Origin: Acanthaster planci
Lineage: Eukaryota > Echinodermata > Asteroidea > Valvatida > Acanthasteridae
NCBI RefSeq assembly: GCF_001949145.1
Contig: NW_019091480.1
Span: 3,070 to 43,484, forward strand
DNA: 40,415 nucleotides
Reading direction: 5' to 3'
The notes under the pieces were generated by a model, which worked only from the letters and a program-made list of their open reading frames with translations, was not told the origin of the DNA and did no database searches. Position 1 is the first letter of the stretch. Each line of letters starts with the position of its first letter. Made by a program: the position numbers and the translations under genes. Below, in pieces: positions 21,137 to 32,700 of the stretch.

Positions 21137-23311
21137 TTTGTCGGTAGTGTAGAACCGTTTTCACAAAAGTTACCGTCACGTACGGTCAGAAGAAGACATG
21201 AAAGGAAAGACAGAGGAACGACCCAGATAAATTATGTGCACGCCTATGCAGCTCAACACCTCATCCCGAGTCTTCATCTCACTGAAGAAATTCAAACTGC
21301 TCAAGACATCTCCAAGATCCCAGTAGAGGTTTATCTACCATTTAAGCGGGACAGCCAGTCCCTGAGACAAGACCTAGTGAAAGCTACAGCCAGGATCATT
21401 TGCGAACACATCCCTCAGCTGGAACATTTGCAAGATCACTTCTCAAACGCACCTCATGAATTCACCAAAGAATCTTTCCTTTCTCGTTCAATAGCCTTTA
21501 TAGAGGAACATTTTATTTCTCGATAAAATCGGATTAAATAAAATGTGGGGATGAGTAACATCAATAGCTTTGAGGTTTTACCGACTAGTTTGTAATATTT
21601 TGCGTTGTGGTAGCGAGTACAAATATTTTTAAAAATCTATGATTTTTTCATGAAAACGTATGTAGGTTCCCTTGGCCTCTTGACGACAAAGGATGAAACT
21701 CAGACGTCTCAAATGATAGAACTACTTCGCAACTATCATAAGTATGTTCCTCGTGCATCTGACGGCCAGCCAATGGTAAAAGTTCTGTAGAGCGATGGCC
21801 TGAGTGCTGAAAAGGTCAACAATGCCCAACTTGCAGTTGATAATATTTGTGGAGGGGATCTTTGGAGCAGGTTGGAGGGTATTGTGCCAGCGGCCCAAGA
21901 ATGGCATAAGCGTGTGCTTCTCTTGCAGGTGAGAAAATGCCCACATCCAAAACTGGGTGCACATGCATATCATATCTCTCCAAGAAAGTTGATTTTAGAT
22001 GCTCTTCCTAACTTGTCTTTCAAATTCAAGTATTAGAAAATCGAGTTAAGTATCACAAAAAGACCTTAGTTCTCAGTACAAGTATCAGCAGATAGAAATT
22101 TTTTTGGACGTTAACAATTGGAAATTATTTTGACACAGGACACCTATGATAAGCTCTTCGATACAAACAGATCAAGAGATTTTGGGACTCCGGCAGAATT
22201 GCGCAATCGTTTCAACAAGCGAAAGTTCAAAAAACATGTGAAAGAATGCTTCGACCCGGCATAGGAATTGATGGAGTTCAGCACAGAGGGATACGTACTA
22301 GATAAATAGATAATGATCCAAACGTATACTGCACCTGTGAACAGCGGAAGTGCGAAGAAATGGACGAATGTTCGAACCCGGCATGCCCAAACGGACAGTG
22401 GTCCCATCTGAGTTGCGTGAATTTAACCCCACGTTCTGTACCTAAAGGAAAAATGCCATGGTTTTACTGCGAACTGTGTCGGGTATCGATGGAAAATAAA
22501 AAATGAAAAGGGGACACAGCACAGTCGAACACAGTCTGATGAAACACCTGTAATAGTTTGCACGAGAGAATACAGCAAAGCTCTAACTTGGCATGGTCTC
22601 AATCACATCAGAAAGACAGCATTCGGGGAAACAATGGGCCAAAAATGCCACAGTATTGGAGACATGCTTTACCGCAGTTCATCCTGAACAATCACACGAA
22701 TAACACCATATTTGCCATTAATCTCTTGAGCAACACCAATGGAGCCGCATCCCAACGACTGCAACATCAACTTACGTGGAGTAGAGCAGTCAACACCAAC
22801 GGGGGGTTCAATAACAACATTGCATGCGACTTTCACTTGGAGCATCTCAACAACTACTACAAAGGTTAGGAAATCGCCAGGACGGTGAACTGTCCCCACA
22901 CTAAGTTTACATTGTGCATTTTAAAGATGTAACCGTTGCCTCTAATACCCTGAAATTAAAATGGACGTTCCACACGTGTCCAAGACTTACAAATTAAACA
23001 GTTACCGATCAAACATGCTGAATCAAGGCACTTCGCGGGCTTGTTTTCATTCTCCATAAAGTTCAGCTTAAATATCAAAATGTTACTAACAAATACTGGT
23101 CATACCTTATCTTACAGCAAGCGTCAATAATGCCAGAGGATGTAGGTCGCAAGAAACAGTAAAGAGACACAGCTGCATGATTGGTTTAGGTGGCACAATA
23201 AACGAGGCATTCGACCGTCAAGTAACTGAAAGGGAGCCTCGATATTCCAAAACAGGAGGAGTGAGGGAGAGGAATATGCAATATCTGACAGAACACCTTG
23301 TCAAATACAAG
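21137..23311 (+). pseudogene. DUF6589-like transposon protein with embedded PHD finger
   Basis: This is a presumed transposition protein. Exon blocks: (a) 21137-about 21526, with LPSRTVRRRHERKDRGTTQ and VPVSSYLP-like IPVEVYLPFKRDS. (b) 21666-21928, starting VPLGLLTTKDE, with YHKYVPRASDG, an in-frame TAG where FGDGLS is usual, and ending WHKRVLLLQ before GTGAGA. (c) 22139-about 22510, DTYDKLFDTNRSRDFGTPAE, then a TAG, a frame change and a PHD finger. (d) about 22551-22864, EYSKALTWHGLNHIRKTAFG, a frame change, then TWSRAVNTNGGFNNNIACDF and EHLNNYYK. (e) 23118-23311, ETVKRHSCMIG, ending at a GTGAGT donor. Introns b/c and d/e have canonical GT-AG sites, and d/e is in phase. The N-terminus and the last exon are unclear. 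At least two stops and three frameshifts make it dead. The role in transposition is inferred. Confidence 0.7.
22310..22506 (+). pseudogene. PHD finger inside the DUF6589 gene
   Basis: The segment begins NVYCTCEQRKCEEMDECSNP and continues through CPNGQWSHLSCVNL to MPWFYCELC. The ligand order C-x-C, C-x4-C, H-x2-C, C-x2-C plus the Trp two before the last Cys pair is the Cys4-His-Cys3 PHD signature. All eight zinc ligands are intact. PHD fingers usually bind histone H3 tails, so this could steer an element to certain chromatin (inference). It lies between two parts of the DUF6589 homology, not at the end. Confidence 0.75.
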
Positions 23312-24029
23312 GTGAGTATTATGAATGGGGAGTGAGTATACGGTAATGAACAAACATTCATATGTTTAGGGTTGGACTTGAAAACTACTAAAATTATCCA
23401 CGGATTCAACAGTCTGCCAAAAGAGCCATTGAACACGAACAAAAGGCTTGCCCCATGGTATACTCACTGGAGCAAACTAGCCAGAAACGTACAACCTGTT
23501 TAAAAAATTATGACAGCTCACAACATCAACTGGGCTTCAGACAAGGTTACGGTGCAACAGTTGCAGATACAGAAATTGCTGAGAGTTTGGTGTCAAACAG
23601 GCGTGCACCTACTAATGTATTATATTGTAAACTGAAAATTGGTACCTCTCCTTTATATACTCTGCTTGAACTATTTCTTAATTCTCTTTTGGGGTATTTT
23701 TTAGATTATTTTTTCGTGGATTTCCTCCCCATACCCCCATCCGCACCCATGAAGCATCTGCTTCGTAATTAATAACTAACAGTTTTAATGTTGTTTGTTT
23801 TGGCATGCCCGTGCATGCATGATCAGGTATGGGCCGATGCACCTGGCAGGTTCCACCAAAGTTTTCCAAATTTTGTCCACGAACGTCTACAAATCCACAA
23901 ACTCTAAGTCGTCAAATCACGAGTGGAAAAGCAGAGAGAGAAACTGGCGAAGCGGAGGGCAAATATGCAAAGCTGCATTGAAACACCTTCACTGACAAGT
24001 TCAATAATCCAGTAAGTATCTTTGCAGTG

Positions 24030-26403
24030 GATCCTTTGTTTGTTACCACACATACACCTCGAAAAGCAGGTTGAACAGCACAGACACAAACCACATCTGC
24101 AGAAAACATCAGGGCAACCCTTACATTTCTCTTTGGCCATCGTGTATGTGCCCATTGCATCTTGCATCGAGCTGTCGATTACAGAATTTGACAACATTTG
24201 TGACGGAGACAAGTACTCTTTTCCAGCATTTTCTTCAAACACTCATCTTGGCTCAGGTTTATGCTTCATTTGTATGCATAGCAAACGTTGATGCCATCTC
24301 GTCCATCCCTGGCACATCGTCCAGACTCCTGCCAGTAAAGCATAGCCGTTCTTGGTATTCCCCAGTTGACTACAATGTCTGTGTCACTTATTTTTACACC
24401 CACGCCCACTGCCAAGGTTACCAATAGAACCTTGATCGTGCTATTAGCCTTTGGAAACGTACTAATAATTATCTCCTTGACTTCATCTGGAGTTCCTGAA
24501 TGAAACATCTCAACATGTGCATTGTATCTCTTCACTTTTTTGTCCTTGAAAGCATCTTTTCCAAGCTCTTCTCAGAACGAATGAAAAATCGTCTGACATG
24601 CCCTAACAGAGTTGGTGTATACAATCATTTTCTTACTGTTCACTCTTTTAGATTTCAAATGGTTAACGATCCAAGGAAGAGCAACACGCTGATTCTCTGT
24701 TACGGTTTGTAAATCGAAGAAGATATTGGAGCGGTCAGGAATGATGGAGATTGTCATTTCATCGCGTTTCAGACATAAGCAGGAGACAAATATCTGAGTA
24801 CACTGCTTAAGTGGCAGTTGCTGTCACAGCCGAGATGGGTGCATCAAGGATAGAAGTCACCAATGTTACTTGTCTGTAGGTCGGCCTAAAATCAAGTCCC
24901 CTGTGTAAAACAAATTCATGGGATGTCAGCAGAGAAATCGTTAATTTAGAAAGGCACCTATCCTTTCAAAATGAAAACATAATGTGGGGAATAGAGGGAG
25001 ATATTCATAATTTCTGGATAGCTTCTCTGTAACACTGTTAATAGTCCCAAAAAAGGGATGTAGTATGTCCTTGGAAGCATTTTCTAAATTTGATATGCTA
25101 CCTTACTGTGCTTAATTGCAACAAATTTTTTATCTACCTTATTTCATTCTTTTTCAGTTCACTTTATGTAATGTTTCGGTTTGTGATTAGACCAGCGGCC
25201 ATTTGGAAATACCTTGTTCTTGTATATGTATATGCTTTGAAATACTAAAGAACAACACTTACCGCTCCGACACAGTGTGTGCCTCATCGCATGCCTGCAG
25301 CAGAAGTTTTTGGTTGTACAAATTCAATAAAACCTTTCTCCAGTTACCTTCACGTAGGGCTTTGGGGATTGCAAACAAATGTGTGACCCTACCCGCAAAA
25401 ACATCTGTGAAGAAATAAACGTGAAGCGTCAAAAGAACTGCCTTATATGCGAAATCAAATGGAAACATCTGCACTTACACCTAAATAAGGAAGGCATCAG
25501 ACCAAAAGCAGAGAAAAAGAGAGAGACAAGGAGAGGGAGACTGAAAAATATAAAAAACATCGATGGTCAATGTGCACGTCGCTATCACGCAACACCGTGA
25601 CACGATTTCGAGGAGGGTGGGAGAACTGGCGGGCAAAATATACCTACACACTGTTAATTAATCTGAAAAATAAAAGTTTGCATCTATAATTACCCTCTTT
25701 TTCAGCATCAGAGATTCCTTGCTTGATTCCGGCGGCGGTTATACCTTTGGCACGTAGTTCCACAACTTGATTGTCCATGAGAGTCTTCGATGGTGTGATG
25801 ATCAACGCAGTGCATTGCACACCTAGTTTCTTTGAAAGCATGAAAGTTATACAAACCCATCATGTCGCCTCACCCAGAAAAATATTACTATCCTGCATGC
25901 TTTTCATGGTCAGTATACTCTCAGCGTATAAATTTATGTCCGATTTTAGATTATTAACGGAACGAAGAGAATTGATGCCAGTCAGCCCCAAGCCTTTTTA
26001 ATAATTCTACGTATGTCACTCCATATCTAACAGGGAAAGTGGTGCACAGGAACCCCGTATAATTAATGAATCTTTATCTTCAGCAAAACAGACAAGCGGT
26101 CAGCTAAACAGCAGTAATGAGTATAGGGTAGACGTTGACATGAATTTCCTAATATAAATTTACATGCATATGCACAGTGTACTCAATACTTTTTATAATT
26201 TGTCTTACCTGATGCATTAGAAGAGATGGTAGACAAACGCTTTTTCCATGACCAGTTGGTAGCAAAGCAAAGCAATCTGATGTAGGCCTATTCATAACAT
26301 TTTCATTTTGTTCTTTTTGTTTATCCTTTAAATCAAAAGTAAAAGTATACCGAGCTTTAACTTCGCAGTATAAATCATCGACATCCTTATCGGTTACTGA
26401 CAT
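24030..26403 (-). pseudogene. RecQ-like SF2 DNA helicase, spliced, disabled
   Basis: This is an ATP-dependent 3'-5' DNA helicase fold. Exon 1 (26403-26209) starts MSVTDKDVDD and carries Walker A in LLPTGHGKSVCLPSLL; it ends at GTAAGA. Exon 2 (about 25841-25694) has IITPSKTLMDNQV (motif Ia), then GTAATT. Exon 3 (25404-25263) has a strong acceptor (TTTCTTCACAG) and ends with Walker B/DEAH in ACDEAHTVSER. Exon 4 starts at 24900 in phase with GLDFRPTY, then TATAT (motif III), a one-base frameshift near 24809, IIPDRSNIFF, IVYTNSVRAC (motif IV), an in-frame TGA at 24574-24572, VTLAVGVGV (motif V) and YWQESGRCARDGRDG (motif VI). A Cys-rich tail (CKGCPDVFCRCGLCLCC, about 24130-24070) resembles the zinc-binding end of this helicase group but is in a shifted frame. 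It is tail to tail with the DUF6589 gene inside the same inverted repeats. Confidence 0.8.
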
Positions 26404-26514
26404 GGTGATGAATACTTTTTCGAACTGTCCAAACGTCAAAATGGATGAATAACGATGGCTTTAGAAGGTCTGTAGTGTACGCCGATACTGGAACACACGT
26501 TCACTCGCTTCGAA

Positions 26515-26615
26515 CACGTGGAGTACGCCGTACAGGTACGTTGTACAGTACATGTACAGTACGTGTACATGTACTTACTTTGTACAGTGTACATGCACGT
26601 GCCACGCACTACACA
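26515..26615. repeat. GTAC-rich self-complementary tract
   Basis: Dense repeats of GTACA/TGTAC (for example GTACATGTACAGTACGTG) make the tract close to palindromic on both strands. It lies between the helicase start and the right inverted repeat, where this gene's promoter should be. Confidence 0.7.
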
Positions 26616-26765
26616 CGTGCGCTGTGCGCTGTACACTAGCAAAGTGCGCGCCCAATTATTACTGTGCAATACTGTGACGACATAAATAATGCATCCACGG
26701 CACCTGTCGGGTGCCCTGACTTCCAACGCACGAAGCACTGCCTTCGTTTTTCAAAATGGCGCTGG

Positions 26766-27060
26766 CCGTGGTCAGCATTTCATAGTATAGGCCGGGTTTT
26801 CAACGCGCCATACATCGAAAAATTTACGCTTTTGGAAAGCTTTAGGGTGCTCGTATGAAAGTCCAAGCTCAGAGGAATACGCCAATGTAAGTAAAATTGT
26901 CGAGTCGCTCTCATTTCGGAAGATATTAGGATTCAAAGTTTATGACAGTCCTGCAGTTTGGATCAGGCATTTGAGATAAGCCTTGAATTAGGGCTGTGGT
27001 GACGACAGGTAAGAGACAGATTGTAAAAGAGAGCCACTACAGCCCTATTTGTGGGGCTCG
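26766..27060. repeat. Right terminal inverted repeat
   Basis: Inverted copy of 20153-20427, with an extra 23 bases (around 26881-26903) absent from the left arm. It is followed by the GTACACA duplication. Confidence 0.85.
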
Positions 27061-27089
27061 GTACACACATATTTTCAATACATTTGAGC

Positions 27090-27317
27090 TCGTAGCCTAG
27101 AGGGGACTACTGGCGGCCTATTGAGGTCTGTCGGAAAACACAAGTGTAAAGAAAATGCAGTGTCATCAGAAGAGAGAGTACCTGTGATGTGCTGGTCGTC
27201 AAAAACAGGTTGCCCCTTTTCTACTGCTTCCAGAATGTTTTGGCTTATGATACGTATACTAAAAATGACAGCATTAGCACTTGAATGATCCATGTCTTCT
27301 GTTGCCAAGCATGCCAA
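27090..27317 (-). other. Possible isolated exon
   Basis: An open minus-strand frame contains DMDHSSANAVIFSIRIISQN and VEKGQPVFDDQHITG. It is preceded by a weak AG acceptor (GGCAACAG near 27300) and followed by CACAG|GTACTC near 27178. It lies outside the transposon. I recognise no family, and the splice signals are weak. Confidence 0.2.
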
Positions 27318-28100
27318 TTTTCCAGTAACACATTCTGCATGTCTTTGTGACGGCCTGTCACCTATAAATTACGTATCATGTATATCTGCACAGCTGCAAG
27401 CCACTACAATACACAATTTAAATTTGTTACAAAGCACATTATTCAGGGGTGCCTGTCTGAACCTTGTCAATATCTTTAAATACTTGTTGAGGACTGAAAT
27501 TAGCCCAATGTATGAAAAGCCTGAAATCGAACTTGCTTGAAAATTGACTTCCTTATAATTAGATCAGATGCATGAACTGGATCCACATGTTTCTTGATCA
27601 ACTTATTCTACCTCATCATTCCATTTAGGTGACAATTCAGAAATCTGGAAACAGCTTACTGACAGATTATATCATCTATAGAATTCCTGCCAAGAAAATG
27701 ACTTTACTTGTAGGTGAGCGTTTTTATTCTACAGGTATAATATTTTCTTATGAAGCATGTCCAGAAAATATTTGTCCTTTATCGAAATTTTTAATTCCCT
27801 TATTCAAGTGATAGAACACTTGTTTATGAAATCTCTCAAAATACAATAAATGATTTTTATGATCAAATCCCAACAAAACATCAGTCATCTGGATTGAATC
27901 AGATCAACTTTTTACCTTGGTTACATATATTAAATTATTTCATAATTAAATCTTCACAAGAAACTTAACTGATCATCCTCATCATATCTGAGCAACATTT
28001 TTCTCTCGACTGAAGCATATCTATGTATCGAACTGATTGATCCTGTTATGAGACAATGAACAAGTCCCCATTCATCTCAACTTTGGAGCATTTCTTCAGC
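27318..28100. other. Intergenic, no gene recognised
   Basis: AT-rich sequence with short ORFs only. It borders the 3' end of the HECT-like relic. Confidence 0.3.
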
Positions 28101-29780
28101 CTACACAAAGTCCATTTTCAGGTAGCCTGAATCTAAAATACTGGACAGTTCACATCGAAACTCGTTATATGATACATATGTGGAGGACAAGATAAGTGTT
28201 GGACCACAGGTATGTGCCACTGGAAATCTTCCAGCACCCTTCTTGACTCCACAGAATTCAACAAAGAGTGAATTGAAACACAGAATTTCTGTACTGGTGC
28301 AGAATCGGATGAATTTGCGCAGGCGTGGTGAATCCAAACTCCGAATGAATTGCTTGAGGAACCCCAAGGCTTAGTGCTGTCCTCTGCTGGGTTGGTGTGG
28401 TTTTAATCAGCCTTATCGTTTTCCTTGGTGTTGGCTTTGTATCTTCATATAGTGCCAAAACTGTTTGGTTTGTCGGTAGTAGCAGTTGTAAATCAGAACT
28501 TTGCTGCTATCAAATCCATGGCATATTTAGGTATCTGAATCAATTCTTTATGAGCTGCATTCATTTTCTCTGAAGAGGTTACAGTGTGACAGTCAGTCCT
28601 ACTGAGGAGGTCAAGAAGGTGTTCTTCATCATGCCACTGAGAGCTTTGTTGATAACTTCTGCATCTAGAGGAGAGAGGAATGCACCGTATAATTCAATGA
28701 GCATTTCTTCAAAACTGCTCCTTCTACAAGGATAAGTGCCACAATGCGGGAGACAGGCAGGTTGGGAACATCCGCAGATCTTGAAACCCTTTCAATAAAA
28801 TGCGGCCAACAGCATTCCACTCATCCCATCCAAACTCTGGCTAGATTGATAGTACCTTCTCAATCTCACTAGATGAACTTGTCTGATACAATTCAGCCCC
28901 AAATGCAGTGCATGCCTCTCTCGATACTCCAGCAGCGTCAGCTCCAACTTCACCTTGAAAACTGAAGAGCAATGGGATTTTCTGGATGTATGGGTCCTTG
29001 AATACATCTATCATGTCACACAGGATGTTGCCCCTGTAGTGTTATAGTTCGCTGGGCTCCCATCAGAGAAGACATGTATGGAGGTGTAGATGGTCCTTGT
29101 GGTACTGATGCCAACGAGTAAGGAGGTTGATGAGTTGCTGATCAAGGCAGAATGGGTGAACCAATTTGAAAAGTTGGTAAGAGAGGGGGTGGGGCGGGTG
29201 GATGAGGAGGCAGATTTGGTGAAGGAGGAGGCCGAGTTGGTGAAGGAGGAGGCAAAGTTGGTGAGCAGGGGGCTGAGTGGATAAGTCCTGTAGAGAGTGG
29301 TGCTGAGATAGTAGGTAGACACTCATTATCACAGTCTTGTGCTGAGTGTGCTTGCCATTCAGTTGAGATGGTTTCTGCCTGTTTGTCATAGCAGGCACTG
29401 GTATGTGTTGTTTTGGTTTGCTTAGCAGGTCGAGTTTCCTCCTCCCTCTTTCCTAGTACATTGCAGGAATATGTTGTGTGTAGATAGAACCTCAATATCC
29501 TATTCGGTTTCTCTTGCATGTACATATCTCCAACTGTTGCATCTGCCCCCAGTGGACAGTGGGTAAAATCGTGAAGGCAGCACTCAGTACAATCAGTTTG
29601 AGGCCTTTTTTGGACATGCCATTTCTGAAAAAGAGAAGTGTAGTTGCTTCCAGGAGGGCCTCCAGATTGGCATCTTTTTTTCAGATCAAGTTTTCTCACA
29701 CCTCCACCTCTGGAACTGGAGGGATGTGTTTCATTTTCATCATTTTTAAAAGGGTGGATTTTTAAGTGAAATCTGTCCAT
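28101..29780 (-). pseudogene. HECT-type E3 ubiquitin ligase-like gene, broken
   Basis: HECT proteins pass ubiquitin to substrates through a catalytic Cys. From an ATG at 29780 a 212-codon frame encodes an unrecognised N-terminal region with a Cys/His cluster (DCTECCLHDFTHC) and a proline-rich repeat. HECT homology begins near 29070 (NILCDMIDVFKDPYIQ), continues GEVGADAAGVSREACTAF, then PEFGWDEWNAVGRILLKGFQ (after a TAG), FLSPLDAEVINKALSG, NAAHKELIQIPKYAMDLI, KQFIRSLDSPRLRKFIRFCT and RFPVAHTCGPTLILSSTY, where the Cys of AHTC is the catalytic one. It ends at a natural-looking stop (28101). No introns are evident. At least three frame changes and two stops break it. Similar HECT proteins occur in multigene sets in invertebrates. 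The left part could be a separate exon. Confidence 0.65.
29204..29266. repeat. 21-bp tandem repeat, three units
   Basis: Units GAGGAGGCAGATTTGGTGAAG, with small variations, repeat three times in frame. On the minus strand they encode the proline-rich linker of the HECT-like relic (PPSPTRP type units). Confidence 0.8.
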
Positions 29781-32700
29781 TTTTTATCTCTGCCCTGTCC
29801 CAGACCACATGGAAGAGCGGATTCTGCTAAGAAATTATATGTATTTAATATTCATTGATGTCTTCAAGCTCATAGATGCGAAAAGCTCACTGACTTTAGA
29901 TGCAAAAATTGAAAATATCAATAATGGAAGGGTGTAACAGAGAAATCACTGTCCAAGTGAACAACTTGAAAACATTGTAAACCTTAAATATTTTATATAG
30001 GATATAAATGGACATTTAACTACTAGTACTTATGTATACTTGGTCAAGTTCCTGACTTAACCTAAAACGTCCGCCATTTCCACATGTACATGTATTTATA
30101 GTGCACTCTACAACACCTTGTGGTTTGTTTTGTCTCTAGCAGTGGCATTGATAAATGCCATGGTAGTGTAAATTAAGGGTGATAACACTGAGTAGAATTA
30201 CACATCCAGGTGCAGCCCAAAAGTTGTTAAGGAGTTGTTTTGCCAACTGGAAGGTAAAATGTGTGATTTGGATGTGTGAGGGTTTTGGATGAATCGAGGT
30301 AGGGTAGACCAGATCAGATGTCGATAGAAGACAGACGTGTGTGTTTGTTGTATGATCGCATGAATTTCAGCCACCAGGCGTAGCAAGCTACAGCGGGCTT
30401 TTGTTATCAGCGATCTGTCGATAAGTGCTTGATTTATCGAGATTTGTTTGTGAGCGTTTTGGCTCTGTAAAACACACTGAAGAAAGAAATTCAGCAGTTC
30501 TGTCAACCAGACAACCGTAAGTGTTAATTCTGAACTTATCTGATGTTTTAAGAGTTTTAAACACTGAATTCATGAGCTTAACAAAAGTGGATTAATTCAA
30601 GAAGTTGTCAGTATTAATGTTTCAGAAGGTTAGACTGTGGACTGTCGATTATTGGACTATACATGTACATCGACATTTGAATTTACCGAGTTTTGCAGCA
30701 AGAAATAGTTATTAAGGGGAGCTATAAAGAGGAACTATTGAACATAAAGTGTTCTTTTGATTACTACCAAACAGTTGAAAAGAATTTGTTATGTGGAATA
30801 TGGTTAAATGTTTTTAATTATCAGATGGCTTGAAGTTGAGGGACCAAACCCGAGATACTGAAATTTATTGGTGCTCAAGCCACTCAAACCAAGGAGGAGC
30901 CAACCCATAACTTAACCAAAGAGGCCGTGGGACACCCGGAGGCTGTGGTATTTCCAAGGATAGTGCCAGATTCTAACCAGTTGCGGTCCATATATATATC
31001 CTTATTACATCCAGATCGCTTACTACAGTGAATTAGAGAACTTAAAATTGTAATAAAAGCGAGCTGTATATTAATTTTGTATGAAGTTAGCTGTATAATT
31101 GCCTGCAGATGACATACATAAGAAAGAGAAGACCTATGTATGCTTTTATCGCCTGAAAATTACCCACTGACGAGATAGTGTAAATACTTGTAAATTTATG
31201 AAAATACATACAGACTTTTGAGAACTAAGTAGAAGGTCTCTGGTGTTCCTTTCGTTGTTGGGTTGTAAATATATTTAGTTGCAGACAGAAGGGACACACA
31301 GTTTGGGAAATATCCAGCAATGCCCACCGTCACTACTTGTTCGCCCGGCCCTGGATTCGTTCACCCAATCCGTGTAGCGCATGTTTTTTGATTTTTGATT
31401 GGCATGCCCCACGTCCCCATATTTAAGGGGCTGGCCCTTCGTGTGACCAACCCGCTGCCGGCGTTATTTCTTGACCTGGCCGTATATTCGCCGGGTATAA
31501 ATCATTTTATCGCATAATTAATTCTATAAAATGTGGTATTTAAGTTTGTAACGGTAGCTCTGCAGGGCGAGGGATTGCGCGATAAATTACCATGCCCCCT
31601 CGCCAGTTGTGAATGTTTTGTTAGTGCTCATTCTGGTACCTGATGCGCTGAGGAAGTGAATGGAGGCAAATAAACTAGCTAAAAGTAGGTAGAACAACAA
31701 TTTTCCGTTTCCAGGCGTACCTTCCTTTCAGCGTCCCTTGTTTTCCGTGTAACTGGCGGTATATTTCCACCCAAACGGATCCAGGCCCTGGCCAAATAAC
31801 GCGCAAGCGGCATCGTGACCGGGCTAAGTGGCCCTGCGAGTTTATTGACCTTCAAAGCAGAAACCGCCACAATACAGTCATGTCATACGAGCCCCGTGGT
31901 AGTCACTAGACAGTAAAACACGGTTTTCAATATCCGGACTTCTGATGGAACCGCGCGTGTGGCTATTGAAGTTGCTTGCGTGTCGTTCTTAAAAGTCTAC
32001 TGACAACTATAAGGTTCTAATTCACAGCAACTTCATCCCGACAAATAGAACATAATTTTGTTATGAAAAAAGGAGGGTATACTTACATTTATAGAATACC
32101 CTGCTGTACTTTCCCTGCAGCTCAGTCACTAACCACCATTCTGTTGAACTTGCTTTTCTGTCAGGACGAACTATCCACTGCAGGTTATGTTCAGAATACC
32201 GTGAAAGGTAAGGGCTATATGCAGCACGTTACTTCATGGGTCCAATTGTTCGTGAACCGTGACCTGCTTGATTCCATCTATAACACACAGTTTGTCCCAA
32301 AGTGTGACTAGGTACAATCGCTATGTAATGCCCTGGTTGGCCAAACGTTGAGGGAACAATTTGTTTTGTTAGAAAATCAGTGAAAAGAAATTGTGGGGGA
32401 AAAGCTGCCCTCATACCGAATTTGACCCCAGGTAAAATAAGTAATGATAAAGGATATAACCCCATTTACTCGTTATTTGTTGGTGAGAATTGGCCCGAAG
32501 AAAATATTCGACAACCTCTATTATGGCACTTATTTTTTCTGTCGCTGTATTATTTTGCACGAATGGAGCAATTTTGTTTGAAAGAAAGACAAGAAATGTG
32601 ATGTTACTTTATTAAGTTAAGATCAGTATTCATTTGTGTGTAAGCCATTGTAAACTATGTTTATCCTCAAGCGGCGTTTATTCACAATAAGTGGGATGTT

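Larger units (their letters stand above)
20153..27060. mobile_element. 6.9-kb DNA transposon: DUF6589 gene plus RecQ-like helicase
   Basis: The ends are long inverted repeats (20153-20427 and 26766-27060) about 90 per cent alike, apart from a 23-base indel. Immediately outside each end is GTACACA (20146-20152 and 27061-27067), an exact 7-bp duplication. Inside are two spliced, tail-to-tail genes: a DUF6589-like protein with a PHD finger on plus (21137-23311) and a RecQ-type SF2 helicase on minus (26403-about 24030). The pairing recalls the helicase-carrying Academ group (AcademH in repeat classifications, from memory), but Academ elements are usually described with 3-4-bp duplications, so I leave the family open. 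Both genes are disabled. The element sits directly beside the end of the 16725-20145 transposon. Confidence 0.75.

Noticed and set aside
24022-24427. Plus-strand ORFs of 89 and 118 codons
   Set aside because: They are antisense to the conserved C-terminal helicase exon.
26436-26738. Minus-strand ORF rich in Cys, Thr and Tyr
   Set aside because: It is the translation of the GTAC-rich repeat.
31260-31700. Solo LTR or promoter
   Set aside because: CCAAT, TATA-like and AATAAA words are present, but there is no second copy, no terminal repeat and no duplication to support a call.
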